A DNA stretch of 64,000 bases from Diphasiastrum complanatum (lineage: Eukaryota; Streptophyta; Lycopodiopsida; Lycopodiales; Lycopodiaceae), in the NCBI GenBank assembly GCA_029204225.1, contig CM055106.1, positions 6,482,603 to 6,546,602 on the forward strand, read 5' to 3'. Under the pieces are notes generated by a model. The model saw nothing but the letters and a program-made list of their open reading frames with translations, ran no database searches and had not been told where the DNA came from. Both the position numbers and the translations under genes were made by a program. Shown here piece after piece: positions 1 to 12,274 of this stretch. Every line of letters starts with the position of its first letter. The stretch's first letter is position 1.

Positions 1-65
1 TTTTCATCAAGCTGCTAAACTAGATCTTGTTTTCGGTTGACTATTATCTGATAGATTGTTCAACA
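1..65 (+). repeat. 3' end of a Copia 5' LTR (partial)
   Basis: The first 65 bases end in TTCAACA, directly followed by a tRNA-iMet-type primer binding site, which is how a Copia 5' LTR ends. The rest of the LTR lies before the window. A short stretch (ACTAGATCTTG) resembles the 3' LTR at 38875-39729, suggesting a related family. This is inferred from the boundary, because only the tail is visible. Confidence 0.6.
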
Positions 66-78
66 TGGTATCAGAGCC
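66..78 (+). other. Copia primer binding site (initiator tRNA-Met)
   Basis: TGGTATCAGAGCC is the sequence complementary to the 3' end of plant initiator tRNA-Met, used to prime minus-strand DNA synthesis in most Copia elements. It abuts the LTR end at 65 and precedes a gag region in the same direction. Confidence 0.85.
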
Positions 79-696
79 GAGTACAAGACTATTGATTAGT
101 GTTTAAGACTAATCCAATTTTAGCAAGTTTTTGGTGCAAAAAGCTAGTATTGGAAGGGCGAGCTGGTATCCTGGAATTGGTGAGGGGATTTGATCCCAAA
201 CTTTTTGTGGATCAAAATCCATACTGTTCACACGTGTGGGAAACTCTGAACCAGCATTTAAACCCCTATATTCATTGGATCACTGTAATTTCATCTAGAG
301 TCAGTTTGATGTAAATTTTGGTGCAAATCCTAGGATAAGCTACCAAGATCACTTGCCATTAATTAGTTTTGAATTTGTTTTATGAAAACTAACTAATCTA
401 GGCTGATTTTAGACCTTCTTAAAGTGGAAAACAGGTCTTGAAAGTACATCAAAGTGATAGAAAGAGATAGAGTCATTCTATTGTCCAAAAATAGCCAAGA
501 TTGGCAAAATTTGCTTGAGAGTAGTTGTCATTTCATCTTATCTTCATTCCAGCTTTAAGAGGGACTGATAGAACTATGATTACAAATCCATTTGTTGGAT
601 TAGAAATCAAATTTGAGTGAAACACTACAAGTAAGAAACCTTTGTGAGTTTCAAGTTCAACCAAATCTATATCTTGTGTAGAATTTCACTAGTAAG
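79..696 (+). other. Copia untranslated leader between PBS and gag
   Basis: No supported coding sequence is present. The stretch lies between the primer binding site and the first gag methionine at 697, where a Copia leader belongs. A CACACGTGTG palindrome near 228 has a counterpart in the leader of the minus-strand Copia near 42200, suggesting related families. A 71-codon frame at 99-314 is not convincing as a gene. Confidence 0.5.
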
Positions 697-1860
697 ATGG
701 GATCAGTGGGAGCCTACCTTCTAGAAGCTAGTGAGAGGTTAAATTCTACCAATTCTGCTATTTGAAAAGTGAGGATGGAGTCACTCATGGTGCTCCAGGA
801 TCTTTATGAGTTTCTAATTGATGATGAAGATGAACCTCTAGGTGCACAGGAATTAGTGAGATACAAGAAGAGGTCTAGGCTTGCACTTCACTGTATTAAG
901 ATGAATGTAAGCAATGATCTTTTGAGGGAAGTATCATCATGTAAAAGTGCTAAAGAGGCTTGGGAATCTTTAAAATCAATCTATGAGTCTAGTAACACTT
1001 CGAGGGTTCTCATGCTTTTAGGAATCAGATTTTACAAAGCATGAAGAGGAGTGATGAGAGTGCACATGATTATGTGCTCAAAATCAAGTCTCTCAATAGG
1101 GAGTTAGCTTCCATTGGAGAGAAGATTCAAGATGGTGAGCTTGTTCAGATTGTCCTCAATGGTCTAGGGAGTGAATTTTCAAATTTGGTCCAAAGCTTTG
1201 CAATCCAAGACACTTTGACCACTATAGAAAAGCTTCATAGTGTATTAGTGGCTGAAGAATGTAGGATGATGCATACCAATGCAAGAATGAATGCTATTTC
1301 TCTACAGGATGGTGATGAGAAAGCTAATTTCTCATTCAAAGGCAAGAAGAAGACCAATGGCAAGAAGAAGCACTTCAAGGAGACCAAGGAGGAGGATGAG
1401 GCTTCAAGCTCAAAGGGCAAGATCAAAGACAAGTCCAAGTACAAATGTTTTACTTGTGGAAAGAAAGGACATTTTGCATCAGAATGTCTCAAGAAGAAGA
1501 AGGCACAAGAGAGCAAACAAAGCAACATTGCACATCAGGAGGAGGAGGATGAAGAAGAGTCATCCTTGATGGTTTACATAGATCAATCTATACTCCAAAT
1601 AGTCAAGAATGTAAGATAAGTGGAATAGGAACCATTCCATTGTATGTTCGATCATCCAAAAGGATGAATCTTGAGAATGTTCTTTATGTTACTAAGTTAA
1701 CCAAGAATTTGCTTAGTGTTGGCCAATTAATGGATAATGGCCTTGTTGTACATTTTAAGCATGGAGTTTGTTCCATCCTTAGAAATGATGAATGTATAGC
1801 CAAAGGCTTTAAGCAAAGTAGATTGTTTAAGCTTGATGCTACATATTTCAGTCGGAGAGC
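697..1860 (+). pseudogene. Ty1/Copia gag with zinc knuckle and broken protease
   Basis: This is the nucleocapsid part of a Copia polyprotein, which packages element RNA in virus-like particles. From ATG 697 there is a gag N-terminus with an in-frame stop after about 22 residues. The gag core (about 769-1044 and 1041-1619, one frame shift apart) has the typical 'NGL..EF..LVQSF' region. A CCHC zinc knuckle CFTCGKKGHFASEC lies at about 1445-1488. Downstream, 1640-1850 encodes the pre-integrase segment (LENVLYVTKLTKNLLSVGQL). The catalytic DSGA region of the protease is missing, since the frame runs from 'VYIDQS' straight into later sequence. The element stops near 1860. Related to the gag at 41603-41959 (minus strand). 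The family call is firm; the element cannot be active. Confidence 0.85.
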
Positions 1861-2073
1861 CTGTTAATCGTGGCAAAGGTGGGAGTTATCAAAGCTGGAA
1901 ACTATGGCACAAAAAGGTTAGGGCCCACTCCACCAACTTCAAAGCCATGCGAATCGATGTGTGCAAGGAGCTTGCAGTTGGACTCCCCCACGAGCAATTT
2001 GGCACAAAGTGTGCGGAAGCATATGTGAAGCATGCAGCCTCACAAACTACCCTTCTCAATATCTACATCAAGA

Positions 2074-2572
2074 TCAAGCTCTCCTCTTGAACTCATCCAT
2101 TTGAACCGTCATTGGATTTATGAGAGGAAGTCTGTATTGCTCATTCAGATATGTAATTGACAAACTTTGTTCCTGAAGGATAACAGGACATAATCTCTTC
2201 AGATTATCATAACCAATAATGAAATTTGTGGTGTGATGTGATAGACCTTTAAAATTGATGATTAATTCTAGAGATCTGAAAAGAACTGGAAGAGTTATGC
2301 TTTGATATAGTATTCTGGGTTTGATATTGGAATAAATGAATTTGATAGGATTTTCTTCTGTCTGGGTCCGATGTGGGGGAAAGAGATTTAGATTCGCACA
2401 AGAAATTGCAACACCAGTATCAATCATTGCTGCAAATCTAGAAGTTTGAGTTTCAGAAATCAAACTACGAATATTGATATGTGGAACATAGGAGACAAAC
2501 TTATGAAGAATATTTAAGGGTTCTAAGTCAAACCAATCAAAATCAAAAGCACTAGATGAGAAAGAACCTTAA
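2074..2572 (-). pseudogene. Endogenous caulimovirid aspartic protease region
   Basis: On the minus strand a 129-residue frame carries 'AAMIDTGVAISCA', the DTG active-site motif of a retropepsin, followed about 75 residues later by 'FIIGYDNL', which fits the second conserved (I/L)(I/L)G motif of the fold. In Caulimoviridae this protease cuts the polyprotein and lies between coat protein and reverse transcriptase. It follows the dUTPase-like segment in the same direction. Reverse transcriptase and RNase H should come next but are absent: below 2074 the sequence changes to something unrelated. The right-arm copy stops before this domain, so this is the only protease copy. The call is strong for a retropepsin; the virus family is inferred from context. 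Confidence 0.7.
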
Positions 2573-3010
2573 GAGTTGGGAGATTTCTAAATAACATTAA
2601 TTGGTTCTAAAGGAGGCATATTCTCATTTTCTGATGGATCACTGTCAGTAGAAGATGATGAAATGTCTCTAGATAAAGCATCAGCTGGAAACTTAGATAC
2701 TCGATGCAGATTATCTTAGGGACTAGAATGAAGATAATTTCTGCTATAATTTTTTTTTGTATCAAGTACAAAGCTCTTGATTTGTTAAAAAGATGGATAC
2801 AAATATTCTGCGAAGTTGTGTAGGCTTGTAACAAAGGGAGCAATGTGTGACAATTTCAACTGGTGAATTGTCTATACTTGAAAGACGTAACCTGGTGGAG
2901 GCTATACAACAATGCCAGTATTGACAGAATAAGTTTTCCGAGATGAAATAGGAATGTTTGCTCTATCTTGAATCAGATAGCGATCAGCGCGAACTTTGAT
3001 CTTCCAGAGC
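2573..3010 (-). pseudogene. Caulimovirid dUTPase-like segment (tentative), left copy
   Basis: This minus-strand segment sits between the coat-protein tail and the protease. It encodes a 'LFNKSRALYLIQKKIIAEIIF' type string (written here only in part), which resembles the late part of a dUTPase fold ('LxNxS...ikkGdrIAQLIF'). The preceding stretch, best seen in the right copy, has 'TGIVV.PPPGY', like the dUTPase 'TGIxxxIPxG' segment. I do not see the AGYDL or RSGLA motifs, so enzymatic function is doubtful. dUTPase domains have been reported in a few caulimovirids. An alternative is a structural linker. The frame contains stops and shifts. Confidence 0.4.
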
Positions 3011-4022
3011 ATTTTATGTGCTGAAAGTAGAGCAATGTTTGCAGTCGCAGGGCTTCAAGACAGCCAACTTCTTCAGATGGAGTTGGAGAATAGGAAACGA
3101 GGAAGATGTTTAGAGGGCTATTGGGCTGGAACATGAGATGTACGAGATGGAGCTGGAGGGTGATGAGATTGCAATGTCTATGAGGGGTGATGGCATGTAT
3201 GGTGGTGTTGAAGGTCGACAACGAGGCTGAGGGGTTTCTTGCCAAGGGGCACACGGCGAAGGGATGGATGTACAGACTGAGGAGGATGTACAGACAGAGG
3301 AGTCCTAAGGGACTTTGAGATTGCAAAGGAAATGGTCGACGACGAAAGGTGATGGATCTAGAGAGCGCATCTCATGAATAGTCTTTGTAGGAGTTCTGCC
3401 AGCAAGGATATCTGCAATATGAGGATCAAGAGGGGGTTATACTGCAGATTGCTTTTGAGATAACTTGTTCATCATAGGAAAATACGGTTTCTTCGTTGGA
3501 GGAAGAAAACTGTGCTTGAAAGTGAGCAAAAGAAGAAATATTGTATTTTGTAAACGCATCATCAAAAGTATCATCATCAGTAGAGTCGTTGTTGTCAAAT
3601 CATCTTCGGCTGATTTTTCCTTGATAGGTTCTTTTCCTGGCCTGTGAGATTTACTACTTCTTTCAATCATATTTAACTGATAACAGGAAGTAGATGAACA
3701 TGTAGGATTGATAACAGAACCAACAGAACCAATTACATTGACTGGAAACAAATTTGAATCAGAAACAGATTCAGACATATCAGACAATTCAAATATATCA
3801 GACTTGCCAATCAAAATAAATAGCATCAGATTTCGAAGAACTTGTAATTTCATATTCGAACTGTTCTTCTAGCTAGATGTTATTAAATTGCTTTTTCTTG
3901 TTTTTATCAGGACAGTTCTTGGCCCATTGACGGGTTTCTGACAAATAAAGCAATTCTTTGGACTCATAGCTAGACGCTTTTTAAGAAAACAACGTCAAGG
4001 ACGGAATTGAGTACTGAATGAA
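3011..4022 (-). pseudogene. Caulimovirid coat protein 3' part with zinc knuckle, left copy
   Basis: This is the minus-strand counterpart of right-arm 28552-29519. It has the zinc-knuckle region (NCFICQKP, near 3925-3960), then an acidic, serine-rich stretch (SDMSESVSDSNLFPVN) and the linker toward the dUTPase-like part. In pararetroviruses the knuckle at the end of the coat protein binds the genome. One G lost in the knuckle shifts the frame relative to the other copy. The segment begins abruptly at 4022, in the middle of the coat-protein gene. The missing first half is at 6390-7476 on the opposite strand, so an inversion has split the gene. Confidence 0.75.
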
Positions 4023-5286
4023 TGTGATTTTCAAAAAGCCCGCCTGGCAGTACAAACGATTGTGATTGGACCACAGCTACTGCCCAAAAACTCTTTTTGA
4101 TGCCCGTATTTGTACACTCGAGGTTGATTTGCCATCAATAGTCATAAATTGTAGTTAACTAATCCCTGTAGTTTAGGAACTTCTTGTCATTCTTAGGTAT
4201 ATCTCTCATTCTCTTTGTTCTCATTCGTACTCAACTTCCATAGAGATATTTTGGACTAATGGCGACACATAATCGAATACCAAGAGGAACCATTAATGCA
4301 GGGTTTTGGATGAAGGCGAGCAGTTTAGTACCAGAGGCCATTCGCAGACCCAATACGGATCAACGTGCGCGTAGAAAGTCAACAGTTGCAGAAAGTAGGT
4401 CGGGCACATCAAATCGATATCAAGTAGAAAAGTTGGAAATAGGCGATAGCAGATGGGCGTGCGGGAGTTTGGAATAGGAATATCACGATTGGGTTGTTGC
4501 GCTGAACCGATATTGGCTGTTCTAAAAAAAAATGGTAACTTTTGAAAGACAGCATGGATTGAGAACGATTACAGGCCATTAGAAAGGCTCGACGAGAGCT
4601 TTTCAATGACCCCAACATGATTTAGATCCAAGCTACGGTTAAAGATATATTCTTAGTCAAAGTTTTGGGCGATCAACAGTCAATGATCAACCTAATATCG
4701 GATCGGTGCACGGTTGACTAGTTTGACCCGATCAAACTCTAAGGACACACATTGATCTGATATTAGGGTTTCTAATTTTTTTTTTTTTGTGAAAGAGCTT
4801 GATGAGAGCTTTGCAACGGCACCATAATGACCTGATTCGGATGTGTTTTGTGTCTTGTGTCTTGTGTAATTTGGTATAATTTGGTACTAGAGCCTTGTTC
4901 GTTGGTCTATTTCATGCTTACGCTTTCTTTATGCTTCCGTTGTTTAGTATCCTCGTTGTCTTTTGCTCGATACATTTTCTGAATCATTATATTCCTTCAG
5001 ACAATCTTCGTTACAGCCGCCAGCAATAAGTGTCCAAGATGCAAGGTGCTCAAGATAGTGTTCCGCTAAGCCACAATCGTAGTGATCAAATTCTAGCTCC
5101 CACCTATACCCATATTTTGTATCATGTCAATTTTCGCATTCTGAAAAGTCTATTGTTCTCTCGCCAATGTTGTGCTCGCAACCGAAGAAACTGAAGCTCA
5201 GCATCAAAGGAATCTTCCTTCGCAGGTGTATCAGCATAAATCTTTATTTTTGTTAAAAGCTTCTACGTTTTTTTCTTGAAAATTGC
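4023..5286 (+). other. Caulimovirid intergenic region and leader, left copy
   Basis: This region corresponds to right-arm 24941-26161. It has no coding function I can support. It should hold the viral promoter and the RNA leader. A tRNA-Met-type primer binding site lies at 4882-4894. A 72-codon frame starting at 4259 ('MATHNR...') has a shorter relative in the right copy, but the two copies arose by duplication, so this is not independent conservation. Confidence 0.6.
4882..4894 (+). other. Pararetroviral primer binding site, left copy
   Basis: TGGTACTAGAGCC differs at two positions from the tRNA-Met site TGGTATCAGAGCC. Caulimovirids prime minus-strand synthesis here, and the site marks position 1 of their genome maps. 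It lies about 390 bases before the movement-protein start, as expected. The right copy has TGGTATTAGAGCC. Confidence 0.6.
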
Positions 5287-6250
5287 ATGACCGCTGAACT
5301 GACTGTCGAATCTTCTGATCATTTTATCAGATTAACCGAAATCTGGGAAGATGCTCACAAAGTTGCTATTTCTAAACATTATAACTTGTGCATTTAGAAT
5401 TAGTTCAGATTGGTATCAATCCATTATTCCGAAAGGGTTTGCCTATCTATACTTGATACAAGACACAAATTTTTTGAAGATCAATTCATTGGCGGATGCA
5501 AAGGTAATCTAGCCAATGGTCCCTTGTATTTGGAAGTTAAGCCTAATTTTTGTTTATCTCTTACGGACCCATACTTCCTTGAGATCCTCACTTTGTGCAT
5601 CAAGATTTCTGGTCTCAATATTAAAAATCAATCAGACAATCTTGAAGTAACATACTCACTGTTAGGTAGAGCCGTCAATACTGGCATTACAGCCATACAT
5701 GAAAGTTCAAAAGAAAAAGAAAAAGAGCAAGATATTGTTATTAAAACATATGCCCAAAATCATGATCAAGTTCTAACTTGTGAAATCTCTTGGTCAGAGG
5801 TTCAACTCCCTTATGATTGGAACATAGATATCCGACCAACATTGATCTCTGAAATCCATCCTCCGATTACATTGCAGCTTGAACCTACCCAATTTCTAGT
5901 TCCAAAGCCTAAAGAGCTTTGTGAAAGTATAGTACTTTGGGGACCAAAAATGGATCTTAAAAGATCCACAAGAGTTATTATGTGCTTGCTTACCAATCTA
6001 TCAGAAAACTAGTTACCAAAAACTTGATCTAGATTGGTAGGTTCACAAACAACTAGCATTGATAATGAAAATACAGATTATTGACACAAATCTGAGTTGG
6101 CACGTGTGTACTACACGCTATAGTATGGCCTACAAGCTGAGTTTGAAGTGTTCAAAGTGTTGGCTTCATTTGGATCATCAAAAACCAATGTACATGAGAG
6201 TAGAAACTCAAGTCACCAATGTCTCCCAAAAATATTCTATCTTCTAACTA
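5287..6250 (+). pseudogene. Caulimovirid movement protein (30K type), left copy
   Basis: This region encodes a degraded cell-to-cell movement protein of the 30K superfamily, which in plant viruses lets genomes pass through plasmodesmata. From ATG 5287 the frame has early stops. The best frame (5410-6012) has 'GNLANGPLYLEVKPNFCLSL' followed by 'TDPYF', the central 30K beta-strand block with its aspartate in 'LTD'. It ends 'AVNTG...' and then a longer C-terminal part than the right copy, which lost about 145 bases here. A further frame (6059-6247) continues the tail. It is the first gene after the primer binding site, as in several caulimovirid genera. Non-functional because of several breaks. 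Confidence 0.7.
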
Positions 6251-6389
6251 TGGAGAGATGAAGCTACATAGTAAACTCACTTCCTTTGCAAAGTTAGGTG
6301 AATTTCCAGCATGTAATAAGGAAGTAGACTCAACTGTCTTGCCCTAAAATGAAACCCTACCCTATTTCTTAGAGTTATGCCAAGTAGGT

Positions 6390-7476
6390 ACATGGTTGGT
6401 CAAAATCTCACCCCTGAATGTTTTAGAAACTCAAAAAAATTATTCATGGTCCCTTGTTTATCCTCTTCCTGACCAAACCTTGTCCTATGAATGTCAACCA
6501 TACTTGATCCATGCCTCAAATACCTTCACCCTTGAACAAAGAGTATTGAATTTCGAATCCTACGCCTTGTATGATCTGTCAGTTCAGTTGCAAGAAATTC
6601 AATCCTTGTTAATTCCACAATCCTTGCCAGATTCCATGAATATAGATCCAGGTTTTATGTTTTCTTTTTCTTATCATCCTCCTCCTTTGGAATATTTTCC
6701 TTTAAATATGATGACTACGTCCGAATCTGGTATATCTCATTTATCAAAACGTTTAAGATCAGATAAACAGCCTGAAGAATCATCAATTTCATTTCAAACT
6801 TCTCCTACTTTTGTGTCTAAGATTGGTGACATGATTGTGTATAATATCGATCACTCTTTTCACAAAGAAGTCATTTAAACTTTACAATACATGTCTACCT
6901 GGCTTCTCCATACGATTAATTTCAAGAGTTTTTCTGAAAGCCAAGTTGTCACAATAGCTACCATTGGGTTTACATTACACCTCTATTGGGAACATTTAGA
7001 TCCAACTTTGAAACAAACTAGAATCTTTCAAGCTCAAATCCCGTCAAGTAGATTTATCGAAGCCCTTTATGCAGAATCTGCTGGCAACAAGACTGATGAA
7101 GCAATTGCGACTAAAGAAGCATTTAATAGAGCTCAACTGTGCGACATCAATTGCATATCTGAATTTGTTCAACATTGTAAACATCTCATCTACCCCTTTC
7201 AAGGTCATCATGAATAGCCTATTAAACTTGCGTTTATCCAAAAACTTCCTTCTCTTTCTACATTGGTTTCACAGCAAACAATTAGTCAGTGCATCACTGA
7301 TCTATGTACACTAAAATCTGCTAGCAAGTCTATTTCTCACAGTAAACCTTTTGCTTCTTATTGTAAATCTAATTCTGCTACTAAAGATTTTGGATATTCT
7401 TGTCCTTCTCGTTCTTCTCGTTCTGTCTATAAATGTCCGTCTGAATCCAAGTTTCAGTATGCTCATAAGAAATCTT
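6390..7476 (+). pseudogene. Caulimovirid coat protein 5' part, left copy
   Basis: Two frames (6396-6878 and 6891-7217) match the right-arm coat-protein region, including 'PQSLPDSMNIDPGFMFSF' and 'TKEAFNRAQLCDINCISEFV'. In this family the coat protein forms the icosahedral or bacilliform shell. Compared with the right copy, about 270 bases are missing near 6410 and about 50 near 7265. The viral sequence ends at 7476 (AATCTT) and joins minus-strand Copia RT sequence. The continuation of this gene lies at 4022-3011 on the other strand. Confidence 0.75.
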
Positions 7477-8575
7477 GGTGCTTGTTTGAGACCATACAAG
7501 CTTTTGCATTGTGATACATGAATCAATTCAAAGTAGATGCCAATGCAATCAAGATCCTGATTGTTGTCATTTCTTTTTTGCCATAGGAGCAAAAGCCTTC
7601 ATAGCCTAGACCTTTGACTTGAGCATGACCTTTTGCACAAAGCCTAGATTTATACTTATAGATTGAACCATCTTGTTATATTTGACACTAAAGACCCACT
7701 TGCAATCAATTGCTTTCTTTTTAGGTGGGAGATCAACCAATTCCCATGTTTGATTTGAAATTAATGCATCATACTCCAAAACCATTGCCTCAAGCCAAAA
7801 TTTTGATTTTAAAGCATCTTGTACATTAGTAGGCTCATCAAAAGAGATAAACCCATATTGGCTTTTTTTTTCTTGTCAACATATGTGAGCCTAATTGTCA
7901 ACCTATGTAAGCCTAATAGGCTCAACCTTGTCCCTTGATGATCTTCTTGGAGTTTTGGATTAAGAAAACTCCTCCTCAAGTCTCGACCCCTCTCCGTCAT
8001 CATCTTGGATTGTTGGTAGATGTAGATATCCTCCATTATGTTGAGTGCTCTTGGCCCCATCAAGCTTGGAATTTTGTCCTTCATGAATGATCACATCTCT
8101 ACTAGCCACAATCTTGTTAATAAATGGAACAAAAATCCTATAAGATTTCCTTGATGTGGAATATCCTACCATAATTCCCTTGATTGAGTTGGGATCCTCT
8201 TTATTCCTTACATTCAAAGGAACATGAACAAAACATATGGATCCAAAGATCCTCAAAATTTCAATATTTGGATTCTTCTTATCAAAAACTCAAATGGTGT
8301 TTTACCTCCAATAGCAAGATTAGAAAACATATTGCATAAATAATTTTCACAAGTGACCCCAAAAGGACTTTGGAAGAGATGCATCCAACCTCATGGCCTT
8401 TGCACACTCACATAAGGTGTGGTTTTTCCTCTCGGCCACCCCATTTTGTTGAGGTGAGTAAGGGCACTGAGTGAGCCCCCTTTTGATGCCTTGTTGCTCA
8501 CAATACTCTTGGAATTTTGTAGAGATGTACTCTCCACCTCCATTCGACCTTGAGGCATTCACATTTACGTTCCAC
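7477..8575 (-). pseudogene. Ty1/Copia integrase-RT fragment, left copy
   Basis: Minus-strand frames show the end of the integrase core ('SNGGGEYISTKFQEYC', 'SPQQNGVAERKNHTL'), the post-core segment ('FVHVPLNVRNKED', 'GIMVGYSTSRKSYRI') and the first part of RT ('[12 protein letters not shown]'). It is a direct relative of 22838-24045 on the + strand. About 130 bases of RT are deleted near 7530. The RT breaks off at 7477 inside 'KQAPR', where the flipped viral segment is joined. The fragment starts abruptly in the integrase, next to the foldback element. Confidence 0.85.
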
Positions 8576-8604
8576 CGGCCAAAATCTGCAATAGGTTACC
8601 TGCG

Positions 8605-8739
8605 GGGCTTTACAAAGGAGCCCGTCAGGCCCGTCGGCTCGCTATGAAGGTAAAATATTCCATGTACTAGCGCAATGGTGGTCCCGGTGGCCTTTTTTGT
8701 AAAGCTCGGCGGGACCCACCAGGCCTCTTTGTAAAGCCC
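8605..8739. repeat. 135-bp foldback element with GGGCTTTACAAAG ends, left copy
   Basis: The element starts with GGGCTTTACAAAG and ends with its exact reverse complement CTTTGTAAAGCCC. It is GC-rich against its surroundings and carries a further internal copy of the motif. The right arm has it at 22670-22804 with the same length. It resembles a small foldback or MITE-like element, but I find no target-site duplication. Its origin is unknown. Confidence 0.6.
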
Positions 8740-9427
8740 AGATTCAAGCACAAATTTATTTTGAGCTTTTCTTGATCCGAACTTTGAAATCATTAGGATC
8801 TATACAATTGATTATGTAGCCATACACAAATCAAATGTAATGTGTGGAAGCAAGAATCATCAAAAGCATTCAGAAGCATTCAACATTCACCATCAAACAA
8901 TGACGTTGAATCTATGAATAGTCTATGTGAAATGTATATTAGATATAACTAAAAAGTATGCAATGACACAAAACAATTTCTCTTGAAATAGCTTGATTAG
9001 AACACAAGAGACTGTACATGGCATTCAATTGTTTAATGTATGTACATTTTGCATCTATGCGCCTTATTTATATCTGTACAATTTAATTACAGGACATAAT
9101 TAAAAGAATGGATTAGCTGCTATTGCCATTCATGAGCCTTATTGTGCTTGTACATCAAAGTCTGTTGTATTGCATGTAGGATCTTCATGAAACAAACATA
9201 ATCTTTTGTCATTGCTCGTAGGTCTTCCTATTCTATTCGTAACGCTTGTAGCGGTTCTTCCTATCCACCTTCAACCCTAGACCTAAGCACTTGCAAAGTG
9301 AACTGAATTCTAACATGTCACGCAGAGATTTGTTCCCATGCGAGCGATAGCATAATTCAAATTCAACACATGCCTATGATTCAACATAACACTCTGATCA
9401 ACTGACCCTAAACCACAAGATCAAACT
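8740..9427. other. Non-coding inner block of left inverted-duplication arm
   Basis: No gene is supported. Read in reverse, the sequence matches 21621-22270 of the right arm, including the TCGCTCGCATGGGAACAAAT segment. The right arm has about 400 extra bases (22270-22670) not present here. Confidence 0.7.
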
Positions 9428-9428
9428 T

Positions 9429-10440
<1,012 letters not shown>

Positions 10441-11330
10441 ACTGGTGGATGATCGGCCAGTTTGGAGTATGCAATCTATTGGCACTCTTCGAAAAGAAGG
10501 ACAAATACAAGGAGAAAGGTGATGACTCGTCAAACTTCAATAAGTGGCAAGAAAGATAAATCCAAAATAAAATATTTCTTTTGTGTTAAGAAGGGGAATT
10601 TTTCTTTTAACTTTTTCAAGAACTAGAAAAAGTTAAGCAAGTTAATCTCACTAATGAGAGAGAAGATGAGAGAGAGGAGAGTGAAAAATATGAATCTCTT
10701 ATGATGTCAATTTACTCATCCACTAGCTTTAAAGTTGAAAATCCTTGGTGGATAAATAGTGGTGATAGTTCTCATATGACTAGTCAAAGAGGATCTTTCT
10801 TCCATCTTACATCTTATGAAGGTTTTAGAAGATTCAATTACACCACAAATGATAATGAGTGCAAGATTGAGTAAATTTGTAGTGTACCAATAGATCTTGG
10901 ATCCACCAACTTGAAGATCTTAAAGCTAAGTAATGTGCTTTATGTGTCCAATATCACTAAAAATCTTTTTAGTATTGACCAAATACTTGATGATGGTCTT
11001 CATGTTGAATTTGGTGTGGATGCTTGCTTGATCAAGAAAAATAATGAGCTAGTAGCAAAAGGGAAAAGGTTTGGGAGACTTTTCAAGTTGGATTTTAATG
11101 ATGGAGCTAAGTTTTGTACATGTGGGATGATGGCTGAAAAGATGTCCAAGGACGAGCTTTGGCACAAGTGCATGGATGAAATTTTCTTGCAGAGAACATT
11201 GATAAATATAGAGACACATATGAGTCGAGTGAGCATGGCTAACATCAACTTGATTATTGTGGGACAATCCATGATATATTGGAAGTTGGATTTAGACAAT
11301 TTTTCCACACTCTTACACTTATAGAAATAC
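10441..11330 (+). pseudogene. Ty1/Copia gag-protease fragment
   Basis: A short Copia scrap. The sequence near 10745-10780 reads 'PWWINSGDSSHMTSQ', the protease active site in which the usual DSGA has become NSGD. It is followed by 'LSNVLYVSNITKNLFSIDQI' (10911 onward) and 'ELWHK' of the pre-integrase region. Upstream, a mutated lysine-rich gag tail is present. The frame has stops and the fragment fades after about 11260. It is unrelated to the minus-strand Copia that follows. Confidence 0.75.
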
Positions 11331-11899
11331 AATGCATTCTAATTTTCTATATGCTCTATGTTGATTTTTGACTCAACGTGTGGTGATTTGATTTCATTTG
11401 GTAGATTTCATAAAACAAATGGATCTAGATTAAAATTGAATTGAAGAAGTCGAAAAATCCATTGTCCCCTCCTTAATCTGGATCCAAAAGGGCCTTGATC
11501 ATTTAAGTTCAATATTGCACAAAATCTTTTGTGTGCATCTGTATTCAACACCGTTGTAAATATATCTACTATCATATATTGTGTACAACAATATTATAAG
11601 CTCACCTCCTTATTGTGAACTCTGCTTCTGACACATAGATGCTTTATATCTATGTGTTTACTCCTAGAATGAAATTTAGAATTAATGGATAAAGTAATTG
11701 CACTTTGATTGTTACATAAAATAATTGTTGGAACATACTAATTTTAGGCTGACGTGTGATAAGAGGTTTCTCAACCATGTTTTGTGAAGCAACACTATAC
11801 CGCGATTCTATAGATGACAGAAAAATGGAGATTTGCTTATGAGTTTTCCAAGAAATTGGGCCATTGTTGAGCAAAAAGGTAAATCTAGATTGGATCTAT

Positions 11900-12227
11900 T
11901 GTAGAAATTTGGTGGGCCTTCAACGGATACAACTTAACCTTTCTGGTCCAGAGGTTGCACCGTGATGCAACTTAACCTTTCTGGTTTAGAGGTTGCACCA
12001 AAATCATGGAGCCTTTTGCCCCTTCCGTGAGCAGCGTTCCGGGATCCCGTCCTCGGACGCCTAGCCGCTCACAAATCCAAGTGCTCCCCCTTGCCCGCAA
12101 AGGGGCTTGTACCAGGGGACATTAAACACTTAGACATTTACCACTTATATCCACTTTGAACAAAGTCCCACTTCTACTGATGGATTTCTTTGAGTGTGGG
12201 TTGTGGCTCCACTTTGCCTTTCCAACA
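11900..12227 (-). repeat. TRIM 3' LTR
   Basis: 328 bp. It is longer than its partner because a unit of about 43 bases (CAACTTAACCTTTCTGG...GGTTGCACC) is duplicated in tandem at its start on the + strand. Confidence 0.9.
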
Positions 12228-12274
12228 CTCCCCCTCAAAGTGGGGCACAGGTCACGTTGTCTGCTCTGATACCA

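Larger units (their letters stand above)
2573..9427 (-). repeat. Left arm of large inverted duplication
   Basis: Read on the minus strand, this region repeats 21621-29991. The shared order is a non-coding block, the 135-bp foldback element, Copia integrase/RT and pararetrovirus. The inner end matches to about 9427 ('...CCACAAGATCAAA' on the minus-facing side), after which a (CT)n array begins. The outer end matches to about 2573 (CCCAACTCT, next to right-arm position 29991). By eye, 7021-7220 against 28040-28240 is roughly 94% identical. Arm differences include deletions near 6410, 7265 and 7530 in this arm, and the internal flip of 4023-7476. Confidence 0.85.

Noticed and set aside
1861-2073. 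85-codon frame at 1833-2090 joining Copia and viral sequence
   Set aside because: It crosses the end of the Copia and unrelated sequence; no family match seen. The 213 bases between the two relics remain unassigned.
4259-4477. 72-codon frame 'MATHNR...' before the viral primer site, with a partial copy at 25177
   Set aside because: The second copy comes from the same duplication and has an early stop, so it is not independent conservation; no known domain.
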